Positions 1 to 9,574 of a stretch of DNA of 47,906 nucleotides are shown one piece after another (position 1 is the first letter of the stretch; the number at the start of each line of letters is the position of its first letter). This stretch comes from an uncultured Flavobacteriales bacterium. Lineage in GTDB: Bacteria; Bacteroidota; Bacteroidia; Flavobacteriales; BACL11. The notes under the pieces are model-generated. The model saw only the letters and a program-made list of their open reading frames with translations. It did not search any database and had not been told where the DNA came from. The position numbers and the translations under genes are program-made. The stretch lies in assembly GCA_905478185.1 (NCBI GenBank), contig CAJQHO010000049.1, positions 1 to 47,906 of the forward strand. Direction: 5' to 3'.

Positions 1-59
1 GAAGTCTGTCCTTGCATTACAAAAGGGATACTCAGTAAAAGAATCATTAATCTCATCAT
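1..59 (-). CDS. N-terminus of a putative secreted protein, truncated by the window edge
   Basis: Reverse strand from 59: ATGATGAGATTAATGATTCTTTTACTGAGTATCCCTTTTGTAATGCAAGGACAGACTTC = MMRLMILLLSIPFVMQGQT, which looks like a signal peptide. Too short to identify. Confidence 0.45.
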   Translation of the reverse strand, partial: MMRLMILLLSIPFVMQGQT

Positions 60-91
60 AGTTCTATTTTAAATTAGTGGCGAAATTAAAA

Positions 92-118
92 CAAAAAAGC
101 CGAGCAAATGCTCGGCTT
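92..118 (-). terminator. Rho-independent terminator downstream of nqrF
   Basis: - strand GCCGAGC-ATTT-GCTCGGC followed by TTTTTTG; perfect 7-bp stem. Confidence 0.85.
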
Positions 119-149
119 AAACTATTATCTCAATACTAATATCTATTTT

Positions 150-1463
150 CTACCCTCCAAAGTCATCAAACCTTACATTTTCATCAGGAATTCCCCAATC
201 ATCAGCCATTTTAAGTACAGCTTGATTCATCAGAGGTGGTCCACAGAAATACAATTCAATATCTTCAGGTGCTTCATGTTTAGTTAAATACTGATCAATT
301 ACCACTTGGTGTACAAAACCAACAAAACCATCTCCTTCAGTATCATTCATATCTTGCATTGGCTTCCAATTATCACCTTCATGTGCATCCGAAAGTACCA
401 AGTAAAATTTGAAATTAGAGAATTCTCTTTCTAATGAACGGAAATGCTCAATATAGAAAAGTTCAGCTTTTGACCTTCCTCCGTACCAGTAAGAAACTTT
501 TCTTCCAGTTTTTAATGTTTTGAATAATTCATATAAGTGGGAACGCATTGGTGCCATACCTGCACCACCACCAATATACAACATCTCAGCTTCAGAATTA
601 TTGATAAAGAACTCTCCGTAAGGTCCTGAAATAGTTACCTTGTCTCCTGGCTTACGCCCAAAAATATAAGATGATGCAACACCAGGGTTAATATCAGCCC
701 AAGTATTTTTATCTCTATCCCATGGTGGAGCAGCTACCCTAACATTTAACATGATTTTTCTTCCTTCAGCAGGATAAGAAGCCATAGAATATGCTCTTAC
801 AACATCCTCATCATTCTTCATTACTAAGTTACGCATAGCAAAGTTTCCTTCTGCCCAATCCTTGTCAAACTTATTTGGTTCTCCAGGATGATCCTCAGGA
901 TGTGCTGTAATATCCATTTCAGAAAAGGGAATCTCACAATTAGGGATTTCAATTTGAATATACCCCCCTGCCTCATATGGCATGTCTTCAGGAACCTCAA
1001 CAATAAATTCTTTAATGTAAGTAGCTACATTATAATTTGAAACTACTGTTGCTTCCCATTTCTTTACTCCAAACACTTCCTCAGGAATATGAATATCCAT
1101 TTCCTCTCTAACCTTTACTTGACAACTTAATCTGTAATCATTAGCTATTTCTTTTCGAGAAAAATGCGGCTCTTCTGTTGGCAGAATACTACCACCACCT
1201 GATGAAACTTGACAAGTACATTGAATACAAGTACCACCACCACCACAAGCTGATGGCAAGAAAATACCTTCATTACCTAAAGTAGTTAATAGAGTATTAC
1301 CACCATCTACTACAATCTCTTTTTCTCCATTTATTTTAATAGTAATTTTACCTGAAGGTGTTAATTGTGTTTTTACAAAAAGTAAAAGGCCTACTAAAGT
1401 AAGGATAACCAAAAGGAAAACTATTATACTACTTAATATTGTTGTTGTGATTAATAAAATCAT
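150..1463 (-). CDS. nqrF: Na+-translocating NADH:quinone reductase subunit F
   Basis: 437 aa; N-terminal TM, 2Fe-2S motif CGGGGTCIQCTC, FAD/NADH reductase motifs (RAYSMASYP, GGGAGMAPMRSH, FCGPPLMNQAV); last gene of the nqrA-F order. Confidence 0.97.
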   Translation of the reverse strand: MILLITTTILSSIIVFLLVILTLVGLLLFVKTQLTPSGKITIKINGEKEIVVDGGNTLLTTLGNEGIFLPSACGGGGTCIQCTCQVSSGGGSILPTEEPHFSRKEIANDYRLSCQVKVREEMDIHIPEEVFGVKKWEATVVSNYNVATYIKEFIVEVPEDMPYEAGGYIQIEIPNCEIPFSEMDITAHPEDHPGEPNKFDKDWAEGNFAMRNLVMKNDEDVVRAYSMASYPAEGRKIMLNVRVAAPPWDRDKNTWADINPGVASSYIFGRKPGDKVTISGPYGEFFINNSEAEMLYIGGGAGMAPMRSHLYELFKTLKTGRKVSYWYGGRSKAELFYIEHFRSLEREFSNFKFYLVLSDAHEGDNWKPMQDMNDTEGDGFVGFVHQVVIDQYLTKHEAPEDIELYFCGPPLMNQAVLKMADDWGIPDENVRFDDFGG

Positions 1464-1484
1464 TCTTTATTGTTCTTTTTGAAA

Positions 1485-2102
1485 TTATAATTTAATACCC
1501 ATGAAACTCATAAAAGCTATACCCATTAAACCTGTAATTATATATGTAATACCAAGCCCCCTAAGAGCTGGTGGTACATTTGAATATCTTATTTTCTCTC
1601 TTATGGCTGCTATACCTACTATTGCTAAAAACCAACCTACTCCAGAACCAAGTCCAAAAACAGTTGCTTCAGTAATACTAGAATAACCACGTTCTTGCAT
1701 GAATAAAGAACCTCCTAAAATTGCACAATTTACAGCAATAAGAGGCAGAAATATACCAAGAGAGCTATATAATGCAGGAGAAAATTTTTCAATAACCATT
1801 TCAACTAATTGTACAATTGAAGCGATAACAGCAATAAACATTATAAATGAAAGAAATGATAAATCAACATCTATAAAATGATTAGAAATCCAAACTAATG
1901 CTCCTTCTTTAAGAATATAATGTTCTAATAAATAATTAAATGGAATAGTAATGCCTAATACAAAAATAACAGCTAAACCCATTCCAACAGAAGTTTTAAC
2001 TGTTTTGGAAATTGCTAAATATGAGCACATGCCTAAAAAATAGGCAAAAACCATATTATCAATAAATATTGATTTTATAAAAATATTTGCTAACTCTTGC
2101 AT
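1485..2102 (-). CDS. nqrE: Na+-translocating NADH:quinone reductase subunit E
   Basis: 205 aa integral membrane protein; NqrE-type sequence ([30 protein letters not shown]) and operon position. Confidence 0.96.
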   Translation of the reverse strand: MQELANIFIKSIFIDNMVFAYFLGMCSYLAISKTVKTSVGMGLAVIFVLGITIPFNYLLEHYILKEGALVWISNHFIDVDLSFLSFIMFIAVIASIVQLVEMVIEKFSPALYSSLGIFLPLIAVNCAILGGSLFMQERGYSSITEATVFGLGSGVGWFLAIVGIAAIREKIRYSNVPPALRGLGITYIITGLMGIAFMSFMGIKL

Positions 2103-2106
2103 TCTA

Positions 2107-2751
2107 TCAATTTTTTTCGATTAATTTTTCGTTTCTAGCTCTTTGCCACCATATAAGAACACCAACAGTAACTAAAGCCATTGGTGGAAGTATCATCATT
2201 CCATTATTTTCATAACCTAAATCATAAACTCCTAATTTTTCTAAAACAGGATAACCGTATAATGTACCCGCTCCTAAAAGTTCTCTAAAAAATGCTACTA
2301 TTATAAGTATTATGCCATAACCAAAAGAATTACCTAAACCATCTAGAAATGCTTTTCCAGGTGGATTTGCCATTGCAAAAGCTTCTAATCTTCCACAAAT
2401 AATACAATTGGTTATAATTAAACCAACAAATACAGAAAGTTCTTTACTAACATCATATACAAATGCTTTAAGCACTTGATCAACTAAAATAACAAGTGCA
2501 GCAATAACAACAAGAAAAACAATAATTCTTATTCTTGAAGGTATCATATGACGCATTAGTGAAACTACAACATTAGCAACCGACAATACAACTAAAACAG
2601 ATAATGCCATAACAACAGCAGGTTTTAATTGGACAGTGATTGCTAAAGCTGAACAGATACCCAATACTTGTACAGTAATTGGATTATTATCATCAAGTGG
2701 ATCGCTTAATAATTTCATGTTCTTTTTAGCAAATAAGGAATCTTTACTCAT
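2107..2751 (-). CDS. nqrD: Na+-translocating NADH:quinone reductase subunit D
   Basis: 214 aa; NqrD-like ([37 protein letters not shown]); operon position. Confidence 0.96.
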   Translation of the reverse strand: MSKDSLFAKKNMKLLSDPLDDNNPITVQVLGICSALAITVQLKPAVVMALSVLVVLSVANVVVSLMRHMIPSRIRIIVFLVVIAALVILVDQVLKAFVYDVSKELSVFVGLIITNCIICGRLEAFAMANPPGKAFLDGLGNSFGYGIILIIVAFFRELLGAGTLYGYPVLEKLGVYDLGYENNGMMILPPMALVTVGVLIWWQRARNEKLIEKN

Positions 2752-2755
2752 CTTC

Positions 2756-3520
2756 TTAATTTATTAATGAATCATTAACCGTAGCTACTGAATCCATTGC
2801 AGAAAAAACTGAATTTACCTCAATAGTAGGCTTTATTTTATTGAAATAAGGTAAGTACATTGTTAACCTCTCTAATAACATATCCGTAACACCATCAGAT
2901 GTGATTGTACCTCCAGAAATCCCATCTACTCCATACATATTATCTTCACCAGCACCTCCTTTTATTACTTTAATTGATTTCAACTCTTCCCCATCAAATA
3001 ATGATTTTCCAGAAAACGGATCTTCAAAGAAAGGTTGATTAATTTCTGCTCCTAGTCCAGGGGTTTCAGATTTATGATCAAATACTGCACCAAAGACCGT
3101 ATTTAAATCATCTTCCAATGAGATAAAACCCCATATTGGGCCCCAAAGACCCTTACCTCTTAAAGGTATTATATATTGCTTTTTTCCATCTACTTCACTA
3201 ATAAATAAAGGTAATGATTGTAAATTTTTATCTTTTTTTAATTCTTTTTGTAAATCAACATCAAAGGCAACACCATCAACTTCTTCACCTTTATAATTAA
3301 GAACCAATTCTTCTTTAACAAAAATAGAATACTGAATATCAGCTTCTTCTCTATCAATATTAATACCTACAGAACTTAAAATATTTTGCTTTTTTTCCAA
3401 AAGTATATTTCTTGATTGAAAAGGTTTTAAAGAAATAGCTGCAACAGATAAAAGAGCTGCTACAACAACTACCATTACTGCAGCAAAACCGAAAGTATAA
3501 GAATTTTTATTTACATCCAT
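2756..3520 (-). CDS. nqrC: Na+-translocating NADH:quinone reductase subunit C
   Basis: 254 aa; N-terminal TM, FMN-binding domain, flavinylation motif region DGISGGTITS; operon position. Confidence 0.95.
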   Translation of the reverse strand: MDVNKNSYTFGFAAVMVVVVAALLSVAAISLKPFQSRNILLEKKQNILSSVGINIDREEADIQYSIFVKEELVLNYKGEEVDGVAFDVDLQKELKKDKNLQSLPLFISEVDGKKQYIIPLRGKGLWGPIWGFISLEDDLNTVFGAVFDHKSETPGLGAEINQPFFEDPFSGKSLFDGEELKSIKVIKGGAGEDNMYGVDGISGGTITSDGVTDMLLERLTMYLPYFNKIKPTIEVNSVFSAMDSVATVNDSLIN

Positions 3521-3560
3521 TTTTTATAATATTGAGATTAGACAATTCATCTATTATCTT

Positions 3561-4706
3561 TTAATTTATTCTTTTTAATCTTTTTTTAATATTAGCATCA
3601 ACTATATAGTGATCAATTAAAGGTGCAAATACATTCATTAATAAAATTGCTAACATCATACCTTCAGGATATGCAGGATTAAATACTCTTATAACAATTG
3701 CAAAGAAACCAATTAACAAACCATAAATAATTTTTCCCTTATTTGTCTGAGATCCGGTCACGGGATCAGTTGACATAAATACAGCACCAAAAGCAAAACC
3801 TCCAATTAACAAATGTATATGAGCTGGAGTACTCATAAGGAAATTTACTCCCCATAAATTAAACAATAATGCAGTTAAATATCCTCCTAAGAAAGTTGAA
3901 AGTATAATTCTCCAACTACCAACTCCTGAAAAAATCAAAATCAAGGCACCTAGAATAATGGCTATAAATGATGTCTCACCAACAGATCCTGGTATATATC
4001 CTATTAAAGCATCATTAAAGTTCCATTGCAAATTATCCCATGATGATGTATTTGATGCCAAAGCACCTAAAATTGTTTCACCAGAGTAACCATCTACAGC
4101 TGCTCCATGAACCCAAACCTTATCACCAGACATATAAGATGGATACGCAAAAAACAAGAACGCTCTGGCAGTTAAAGCAGGATTTAAAATATTCATTCCT
4201 GTTCCTCCAAAGACTTCCTTACCAATTACTACTGCAAAAACTACTGAAACTGCAAGCATCCATAAAGGAACATCAACAGGCATAATTAAAGGAATTAACA
4301 TACCTGTAACCAAATAACCTTCATTAACTGAATGCCCTCTTGATATCGCAAATGCAAATTCAACAGATAGACCTACAGCATAAGAGACAACTAAAAGTGG
4401 TAAAAATTTCCAAAATCCAAAAATTAAATTATTTAGAAAATTTGTTTCTACAGAAATTGCATTAAAGTATTGATCACCAATATTCCACATTCCAAAAATA
4501 ATACAAGGAATTAGAGATAATACAACAAAAGCCATTGATCTTTTCAAATCTACTGCATCTCTAATATGTGATCCAGATTTAGTAGTATGATCAGGAACAA
4601 ATAAAAATGTTTCGAAAGCATCATATGCTGGATACATTTTTTCAAGCTTGCCTCCTTCTTCAAAATGAGGTTTTACTGACTCTAAGATGTTTTTAAATAA
4701 TTTCAT
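3561..4706 (-). CDS. nqrB: Na+-translocating NADH:quinone reductase subunit B
   Basis: 381 aa multi-TM NqrB/RnfD family; DGYSGET flavinylation region, FMSTDPVTGSQTNKGKIIYG. Confidence 0.96.
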   Translation of the reverse strand: MKLFKNILESVKPHFEEGGKLEKMYPAYDAFETFLFVPDHTTKSGSHIRDAVDLKRSMAFVVLSLIPCIIFGMWNIGDQYFNAISVETNFLNNLIFGFWKFLPLLVVSYAVGLSVEFAFAISRGHSVNEGYLVTGMLIPLIMPVDVPLWMLAVSVVFAVVIGKEVFGGTGMNILNPALTARAFLFFAYPSYMSGDKVWVHGAAVDGYSGETILGALASNTSSWDNLQWNFNDALIGYIPGSVGETSFIAIILGALILIFSGVGSWRIILSTFLGGYLTALLFNLWGVNFLMSTPAHIHLLIGGFAFGAVFMSTDPVTGSQTNKGKIIYGLLIGFFAIVIRVFNPAYPEGMMLAILLMNVFAPLIDHYIVDANIKKRLKRIN

Positions 4707-4707
4707 A

Positions 4708-6060
4708 TTAACTATTTTCTTTTCTTACTAAATCCAAACCATGACGTATTATGGATTGCACCTCAATTTTTGAAGTACAAACAAACTCGCACAAAGCTAA
4801 ATCATCAGGGGATACTTCATAAATTCCTAAATTTTCCATCAACTCAATATCCTCAATCATACATGCTTTTATCAACTGAGTTGGGTAAATATCCATAGGC
4901 AATACTTTTTCGTATTCACCTGTCATTACATAAGCACGTTCTTCACCATGCATATTCGCATTTAAAGCGTATTTTTTTGAAGGGGTTAACCAAGACAAGA
5001 ATGTTTTTGAAGCAGAGAACTTATGCGTTCCTGGTAAAATCCATCCTAAAAATTCTTGTTCTTTTCCTTCTTCAATTACAGTAACAGTAGTGTGATAAAA
5101 ACCTAATGTTCCGTTTTCATCAATTTGCTGACCGGTCAAAACATCCCCAGAAATAATTCTATTATCACCATCTTTTAAATTATCAGCAAGTAAATTAGCA
5201 ATAGATGCACCCGAAATTGTTCTATAATACCTTGGCTTTGCAACTTGAGCACCACCCAAAGCTATAATTCTTGATATATCATATTTCCCTTCAGTAAACA
5301 ATCTTGCAATTGCAATCACATCTTGTGGTTCCAAATACCAAACCACTTCACCTTTGTTAATAGGATCAATATGGTGCATTTGCACCCCTACATTTCCTGC
5401 AGGATGTGCTCCACTTATTTTATTTATCTCAACTCCCTTTGCCTCAGCAAATACTTTAGACGGATTAGTATTTCCATCAATATTCAAATGCGTTTTTCCA
5501 GAAGTTAACTTAACAACATAATCCAATCCTTTTTGAAACAACTCATCCATTCCATAAAGTGCAAAGTCATTATCAATCGTTAAAGGAGCTGTATTGAAAG
5601 TTGAAATAAAGATAGATTTAGGCATATCAATAGGATTCGCAATGATATCATAAGGTTTTTGTCTTACAAATGGCCACACTCCCGCCATTAGCATGCTATC
5701 AATAATTTGTTCTCTTGATAAATTATCAGAACTAGCAATAGCAAAATCCTCATAAGCAATCTCAGCATCTGCTTTAATCACTACTTCAAGTATTTTTCTT
5801 TTTGCACCTCTTACAATAGCGGCAACTTCACCACTTACAGGGGATGAAAAATTTACTTTATCATTATATTTATCAAAAAACAATGTAGTTCCTGCTTTCA
5901 CTCTATCACCAACCTTTACAGCTAGCTTTGGTGTTAACCCATGAAAGTCAGTAGGTTTTACTACATAGTTATCAGTAGATTTTACTGATGCATATACTTT
6001 TTCGGCCTCACCAATTAAATTGATGTTCAAGCCCTTTTTTAATCTTATTTCTTTAGACAT
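4708..6060 (-). CDS. nqrA: Na+-translocating NADH:quinone reductase subunit A
   Basis: 450 aa; NqrA family sequence (IRLKKGLNINLIGEAEK, GAHPAGNVGVQMHHIDPI); first gene of the operon. Confidence 0.96.
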   Translation of the reverse strand: MSKEIRLKKGLNINLIGEAEKVYASVKSTDNYVVKPTDFHGLTPKLAVKVGDRVKAGTTLFFDKYNDKVNFSSPVSGEVAAIVRGAKRKILEVVIKADAEIAYEDFAIASSDNLSREQIIDSMLMAGVWPFVRQKPYDIIANPIDMPKSIFISTFNTAPLTIDNDFALYGMDELFQKGLDYVVKLTSGKTHLNIDGNTNPSKVFAEAKGVEINKISGAHPAGNVGVQMHHIDPINKGEVVWYLEPQDVIAIARLFTEGKYDISRIIALGGAQVAKPRYYRTISGASIANLLADNLKDGDNRIISGDVLTGQQIDENGTLGFYHTTVTVIEEGKEQEFLGWILPGTHKFSASKTFLSWLTPSKKYALNANMHGEERAYVMTGEYEKVLPMDIYPTQLIKACMIEDIELMENLGIYEVSPDDLALCEFVCTSKIEVQSIIRHGLDLVRKENS

Positions 6061-6086
6061 CCTTTTTAAATTAGATTTTTCGGCTG

Positions 6087-6094
6087 CAAAAGTA
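6087..6094 (-). promoter_or_regulatory. Putative Bacteroidota -7 element for the nqr operon
   Basis: - strand TACTTTTG (TAnnTTTG) followed by CAGCCG, about 27 nt upstream of the nqrA ATG; no clear -33 TTTG. Confidence 0.5.
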
Positions 6095-6102
6095 TAAATT
6101 TG
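6095..6102 (+). promoter_or_regulatory. Putative Bacteroidota -7 element for the divergent DUF5103 gene
   Basis: + strand TAAATTTG (TAnnTTTG), 35 nt upstream of the ATG at 6138; directly abuts the divergent -7 element. Confidence 0.5.
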
Positions 6103-6137
6103 CGGTTATTATTTACCTATTTAAATCATAATTTTAA

Positions 6138-7478
6138 ATGAGATTCAACAACTTCCTAACACTACTAATTATTTCTATAGTTTTAATAAGTGCTTGCCAT
6201 AACACAAAAGGAATAGCGAGTACAGATAATACACTAGCAGAAAGCAATATTACTGAAGAAATAGAAAGAACAGAATTTGAAAAAATTTATAAAAACGAAA
6301 CCTATAACCAACAAATAAAAACCCTGCTTTGTCATAAAATACAGGATGAACTTTCACTCCCTTTGCTTAATTTAAATGCTGAAGATCAACTTTTAGTCAG
6401 TTTTGATGATTTGGATGCTGACATTAAGGACTATTATTACACCATTATACATTGTAATTCTGACTGGACAGCAAGCGATTTAATGCAAAGTGAATACATC
6501 AGTGGATTTACGGATGAACCCATAACAGATTATGAGTTTTCGTTTAATACCCTACAGCAATATACACACTATAGTTTTAGTTTTCCATCTGAAGAAATGA
6601 AAGCTCTCCTATCCGGGAATTATGTATTTAAGATTTTTGAGGAAAGTGGAAAAACAGTTGCTTATAAACGCTTTATGATATTGGAAACCAAGGTTACAAT
6701 AGAAGCACAAGTGAGGCGTGCAACTTTGGCTGAGGACAGAAAGACTAAGCATGAAATTGACTTTACAATAAAGCATCCTAACTTAGTAGTTGCTGACCCA
6801 TTTTCTGATATAAAAGTTACTATAAAGCAAAACAATAAAGAAGATAATGCTATAACCGAGCTCACTCCTATTTTTGTTAAAAATAATGAATTGGTGTATG
6901 ATTATGAGGATGACAATACCTTTTGGGCTAACAATGAATTTCGTCATTTTGACATCAAGAGTTTACGCTTTCAGTCAGATAGAATAAAGGAAATTACTTA
7001 TGACAGTACTTTTAATCATGTGTATTTATTCAAAGATAGAACACGTCCTTTTGACCGCTATTCCATTGAACCAGATATTAATGGAAAGTTCCTCATCAAA
7101 TCACAAGAAGGGTGGAAATCATCCATTGAGGCGGACTATGCTTTTGTGCATTTCACTTTGCCTGTTGACCACATCAGTTATGGTGACTTATATATATTAG
7201 GAGGGGTTTCTGATTGGGAATTGAAGGAAGATTTCAAACTAGAATACAATAATGAACAAAAGCAATATAAAAGAAGTGTCTACTTAAAACAAGGTTATTA
7301 CAACTATCATTATGCCTTAAATGATATTAGTACAGATAGAGTAGATATTTCCTTTATTGAAGGAACGCATTACCAAACCCGTAACGATTACTATGTATAC
7401 GTATACTACCGTGCTGTAGGCGATAGATACGATAGGTTTGTAGGCTTTTTAAAAACTTCAAGCAAGGAATTGTTTTAG
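6138..7478 (+). CDS. DUF5103 / type IX secretion system plug-family protein, predicted lipoprotein
   Basis: 446 aa; N-terminus VLISAC with lipobox-like ISAC; overall organisation recognised as DUF5103 (YYTIIHCNSDWTASDLMQSEYISGF, NDYYVYVYYRAVGDRYDRFVGF). Confidence 0.85.
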   Translation: MRFNNFLTLLIISIVLISACHNTKGIASTDNTLAESNITEEIERTEFEKIYKNETYNQQIKTLLCHKIQDELSLPLLNLNAEDQLLVSFDDLDADIKDYYYTIIHCNSDWTASDLMQSEYISGFTDEPITDYEFSFNTLQQYTHYSFSFPSEEMKALLSGNYVFKIFEESGKTVAYKRFMILETKVTIEAQVRRATLAEDRKTKHEIDFTIKHPNLVVADPFSDIKVTIKQNNKEDNAITELTPIFVKNNELVYDYEDDNTFWANNEFRHFDIKSLRFQSDRIKEITYDSTFNHVYLFKDRTRPFDRYSIEPDINGKFLIKSQEGWKSSIEADYAFVHFTLPVDHISYGDLYILGGVSDWELKEDFKLEYNNEQKQYKRSVYLKQGYYNYHYALNDISTDRVDISFIEGTHYQTRNDYYVYVYYRAVGDRYDRFVGFLKTSSKELF

Positions 7479-7500
7479 TAGTAGCAAATAACTAAATTTG
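7470..7500 (+). promoter_or_regulatory. Putative Bacteroidota-type promoter for pruA
   Basis: TTG (7470-7472), 20-nt spacer, TAAATTTG (7493-7500); 32 nt before the ATG at 7532. Confidence 0.5.
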
Positions 7501-7531
7501 CAAATAGAATTTTATAAATAAAAATAAAAAA

Positions 7532-9157
7532 ATGTCAAACGGATTTTATAATGTACCCAAAGCGGTAAACGAGCCAGTAAAAGGATATGCTCCAGGAAGC
7601 CCTGAGCGCACTGAATTACTAGCAGAATACAAAAGAATGTACAATACTACTATTGATGTACCAATGTATATTGGCGACAAACAAGTATTTACTGATGATA
7701 AAAGAAATTTAACACCACCTCATGAGCATAGACATGTAATCGGAACTTCCAATTATGGAGGAGAACAAGAAGTTCGTGATGCAATTAATGCTGCTATGGC
7801 TGCTCGTGAAAAATGGGCAAATATGAGTTGGGAGCATAGAGCTTCTATCTTTTTAAAAGCTGCTGATTTATTAGCGGGACCTTACCGTGCAAAACTAAAT
7901 GCAGCTACCATGCTAGCACAAAGTAAAAATGTAATGCAAGCTGAAATTGATGCTGCTTGTGAACTGATTGATTTCTTCAAATTCAATGTACAATATATGA
8001 GTCAGCTTTATAAAGAGCAGCCAGAATCATTACCAGGAATGTGGAACCGGTTGGAGCATAGACCTTTGGAAGGATTCGTATTTGCATTGACACCATTTAA
8101 CTTTACTTCTATCTGTGCTAACCTTTGTGCAGCACCAGCAATGCTAGGAAATGTAGTAGTTTGGAAACCAGCAGAAACACAAATTTATTCTGCACAAGTA
8201 ATCATGGAAATATTCCAAGCAGCAGGATTGCCTGATGGGGTAATCAATATGGTAACGGTTAGTGGTAGAAAAATTTCAAAAGTAGTATTTGAAGATAAAA
8301 ACTTTGCAGGATTACACTTTACAGGTAGTACTGATGTATTCCGTACGCTTTGGAAAGGAATAGGAAACAACATTGAAAAATATAAATCATACCCAAGAAT
8401 AGTTGGTGAAACAGGAGGTAAAGATTTCATTATTGCACATAAATCGGCAGTAGCTGCTGAAGTAGCAACAGCTATTTCAAGAGGTGCTTTTGAATTCCAA
8501 GGACAAAAATGTTCAGCTGCCTCTCGTGCTTATGTACCTTCTAATTTATGGGAAGATGTGAAAACTCAAATTGTTGCAGACACTAACAGCTTTAAGATGG
8601 GTGCTCCTGATGATACTTCAAACTTTATAAATGCAGTCATTTCTGAAAAAGCTTTTAATAGTATTTCATCTTATATTGATTATGCAAAAACAGCTGATGA
8701 TGCCGAGATTATTGCCGGAGGAAGTTATGATAAATCAGTAGGTTACTTTATTGAACCAACTATTATTGTAACAACTGACCCTAAATTCAAAACTATGGTG
8801 GAGGAAGTATTCGGACCTGTGATGACTATTTATGTATATGATGCTGATAAGTGGGAAGAAACATTAGAGCTAGTAGATAACACTTCAGAATACGCTTTAA
8901 CAGGAGCTATCTTATCAGTAGATAGATATGCTGCTGAATATGCAACTAAAGCTTTAGAAAATGCTGCTGGAAACTTTTACATTAATGATAAGCCAACTGG
9001 AGCTGTTGTTGGCCAACAACCATTTGGTGGCGCAAGAGGATCAGGGACTAATGATAAAGCTGGTTCTATCCTAAATCTTTTAAGATGGGTTTCTCCTAGA
9101 ACAATTAAAGAAACATTTGTTCCTGCTACTGATTATAAATATCCTTTCTTAGGATAA
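7532..9157 (+). CDS. pruA: 1-pyrroline-5-carboxylate (L-glutamate gamma-semialdehyde) dehydrogenase
   Basis: 541 aa aldehyde dehydrogenase superfamily; GETGGKDFIIAH, FEFQGQKCSAASRAYVP catalytic Cys region, EEVFGPVMTIYVY, QQPFGGARGSGTNDKAG. Confidence 0.95.
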   Translation: MSNGFYNVPKAVNEPVKGYAPGSPERTELLAEYKRMYNTTIDVPMYIGDKQVFTDDKRNLTPPHEHRHVIGTSNYGGEQEVRDAINAAMAAREKWANMSWEHRASIFLKAADLLAGPYRAKLNAATMLAQSKNVMQAEIDAACELIDFFKFNVQYMSQLYKEQPESLPGMWNRLEHRPLEGFVFALTPFNFTSICANLCAAPAMLGNVVVWKPAETQIYSAQVIMEIFQAAGLPDGVINMVTVSGRKISKVVFEDKNFAGLHFTGSTDVFRTLWKGIGNNIEKYKSYPRIVGETGGKDFIIAHKSAVAAEVATAISRGAFEFQGQKCSAASRAYVPSNLWEDVKTQIVADTNSFKMGAPDDTSNFINAVISEKAFNSISSYIDYAKTADDAEIIAGGSYDKSVGYFIEPTIIVTTDPKFKTMVEEVFGPVMTIYVYDADKWEETLELVDNTSEYALTGAILSVDRYAAEYATKALENAAGNFYINDKPTGAVVGQQPFGGARGSGTNDKAGSILNLLRWVSPRTIKETFVPATDYKYPFLG

Positions 9158-9200
9158 AAAAAATTATTAGTAACTAGGTACTAATCAAACTTCAGAAAAC

Positions 9201-9230
9201 AAAAAAGCCCGCAAATTGCAGGCTTTTTTA
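9201..9230. terminator. Bidirectional terminator between convergent genes
   Basis: AAAAAAGCCCGCAAATTGCAGGCTTTTTTA: A-tract, hairpin, T-tract between pruA(+) and the DUF3467 gene(-). Confidence 0.85.
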
Positions 9231-9249
9231 GTTTTATAGATTTAATAAA

Positions 9250-9564
9250 TTATGCAAGTGGAGTTGGTCCTCCAAAATTCATTGGAATCCCTCCAGTCGG
9301 ATCAACATCTTTAATCTCACCATGTTGATTTTCAAATTTATTTACATTATCAGCAAGTGCCTTCATTAATCTTTTAGCATGTTGAGGAGTAAGAATAACT
9401 CTTGACTTTACTTTTGCTTTAGGAATTCCTGGCATCATTTGAATAAAATCAACTACAAACTCTGATGGAGAATGATTGATAATAGCCAAATTGCTATAAG
9501 TTCCTTCAGCTACATCTTCAGTAAGCTCAATGTTTAGTCCGTCTTTCTTCTTTTCCTCTGACAT
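9250..9564 (-). CDS. DUF3467-family protein
   Basis: The track ORF begins at 9633 inside rpoC; the probable start is the internal Met at 9564 (MSEEKKKDGLNIELTEDVAEGTYSNLAIINHSPSEFVVDF), 10 nt after the rpoC stop. Confidence 0.88.
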   Translation of the reverse strand: MSEEKKKDGLNIELTEDVAEGTYSNLAIINHSPSEFVVDFIQMMPGIPKAKVKSRVILTPQHAKRLMKALADNVNKFENQHGEIKDVDPTGGIPMNFGGPTPLA

Positions 9565-9574
9565 AATAATTATT

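Noticed and set aside
1501-1881. + strand ORFs opposite nqrE
   Set aside because: Antisense to a clear nqrE; low-complexity and no family resemblance.
4040-5508. + strand ORFs (81 and 61 aa) opposite nqrB and nqrA
   Set aside because: Antisense shadow ORFs of confident genes.
6662-8430. Short ORFs 6662-6865(-), 7000-7200(+), 8185-8430(-)
   Set aside because: They overlap the DUF5103 and pruA genes in other frames, with no supporting motifs.
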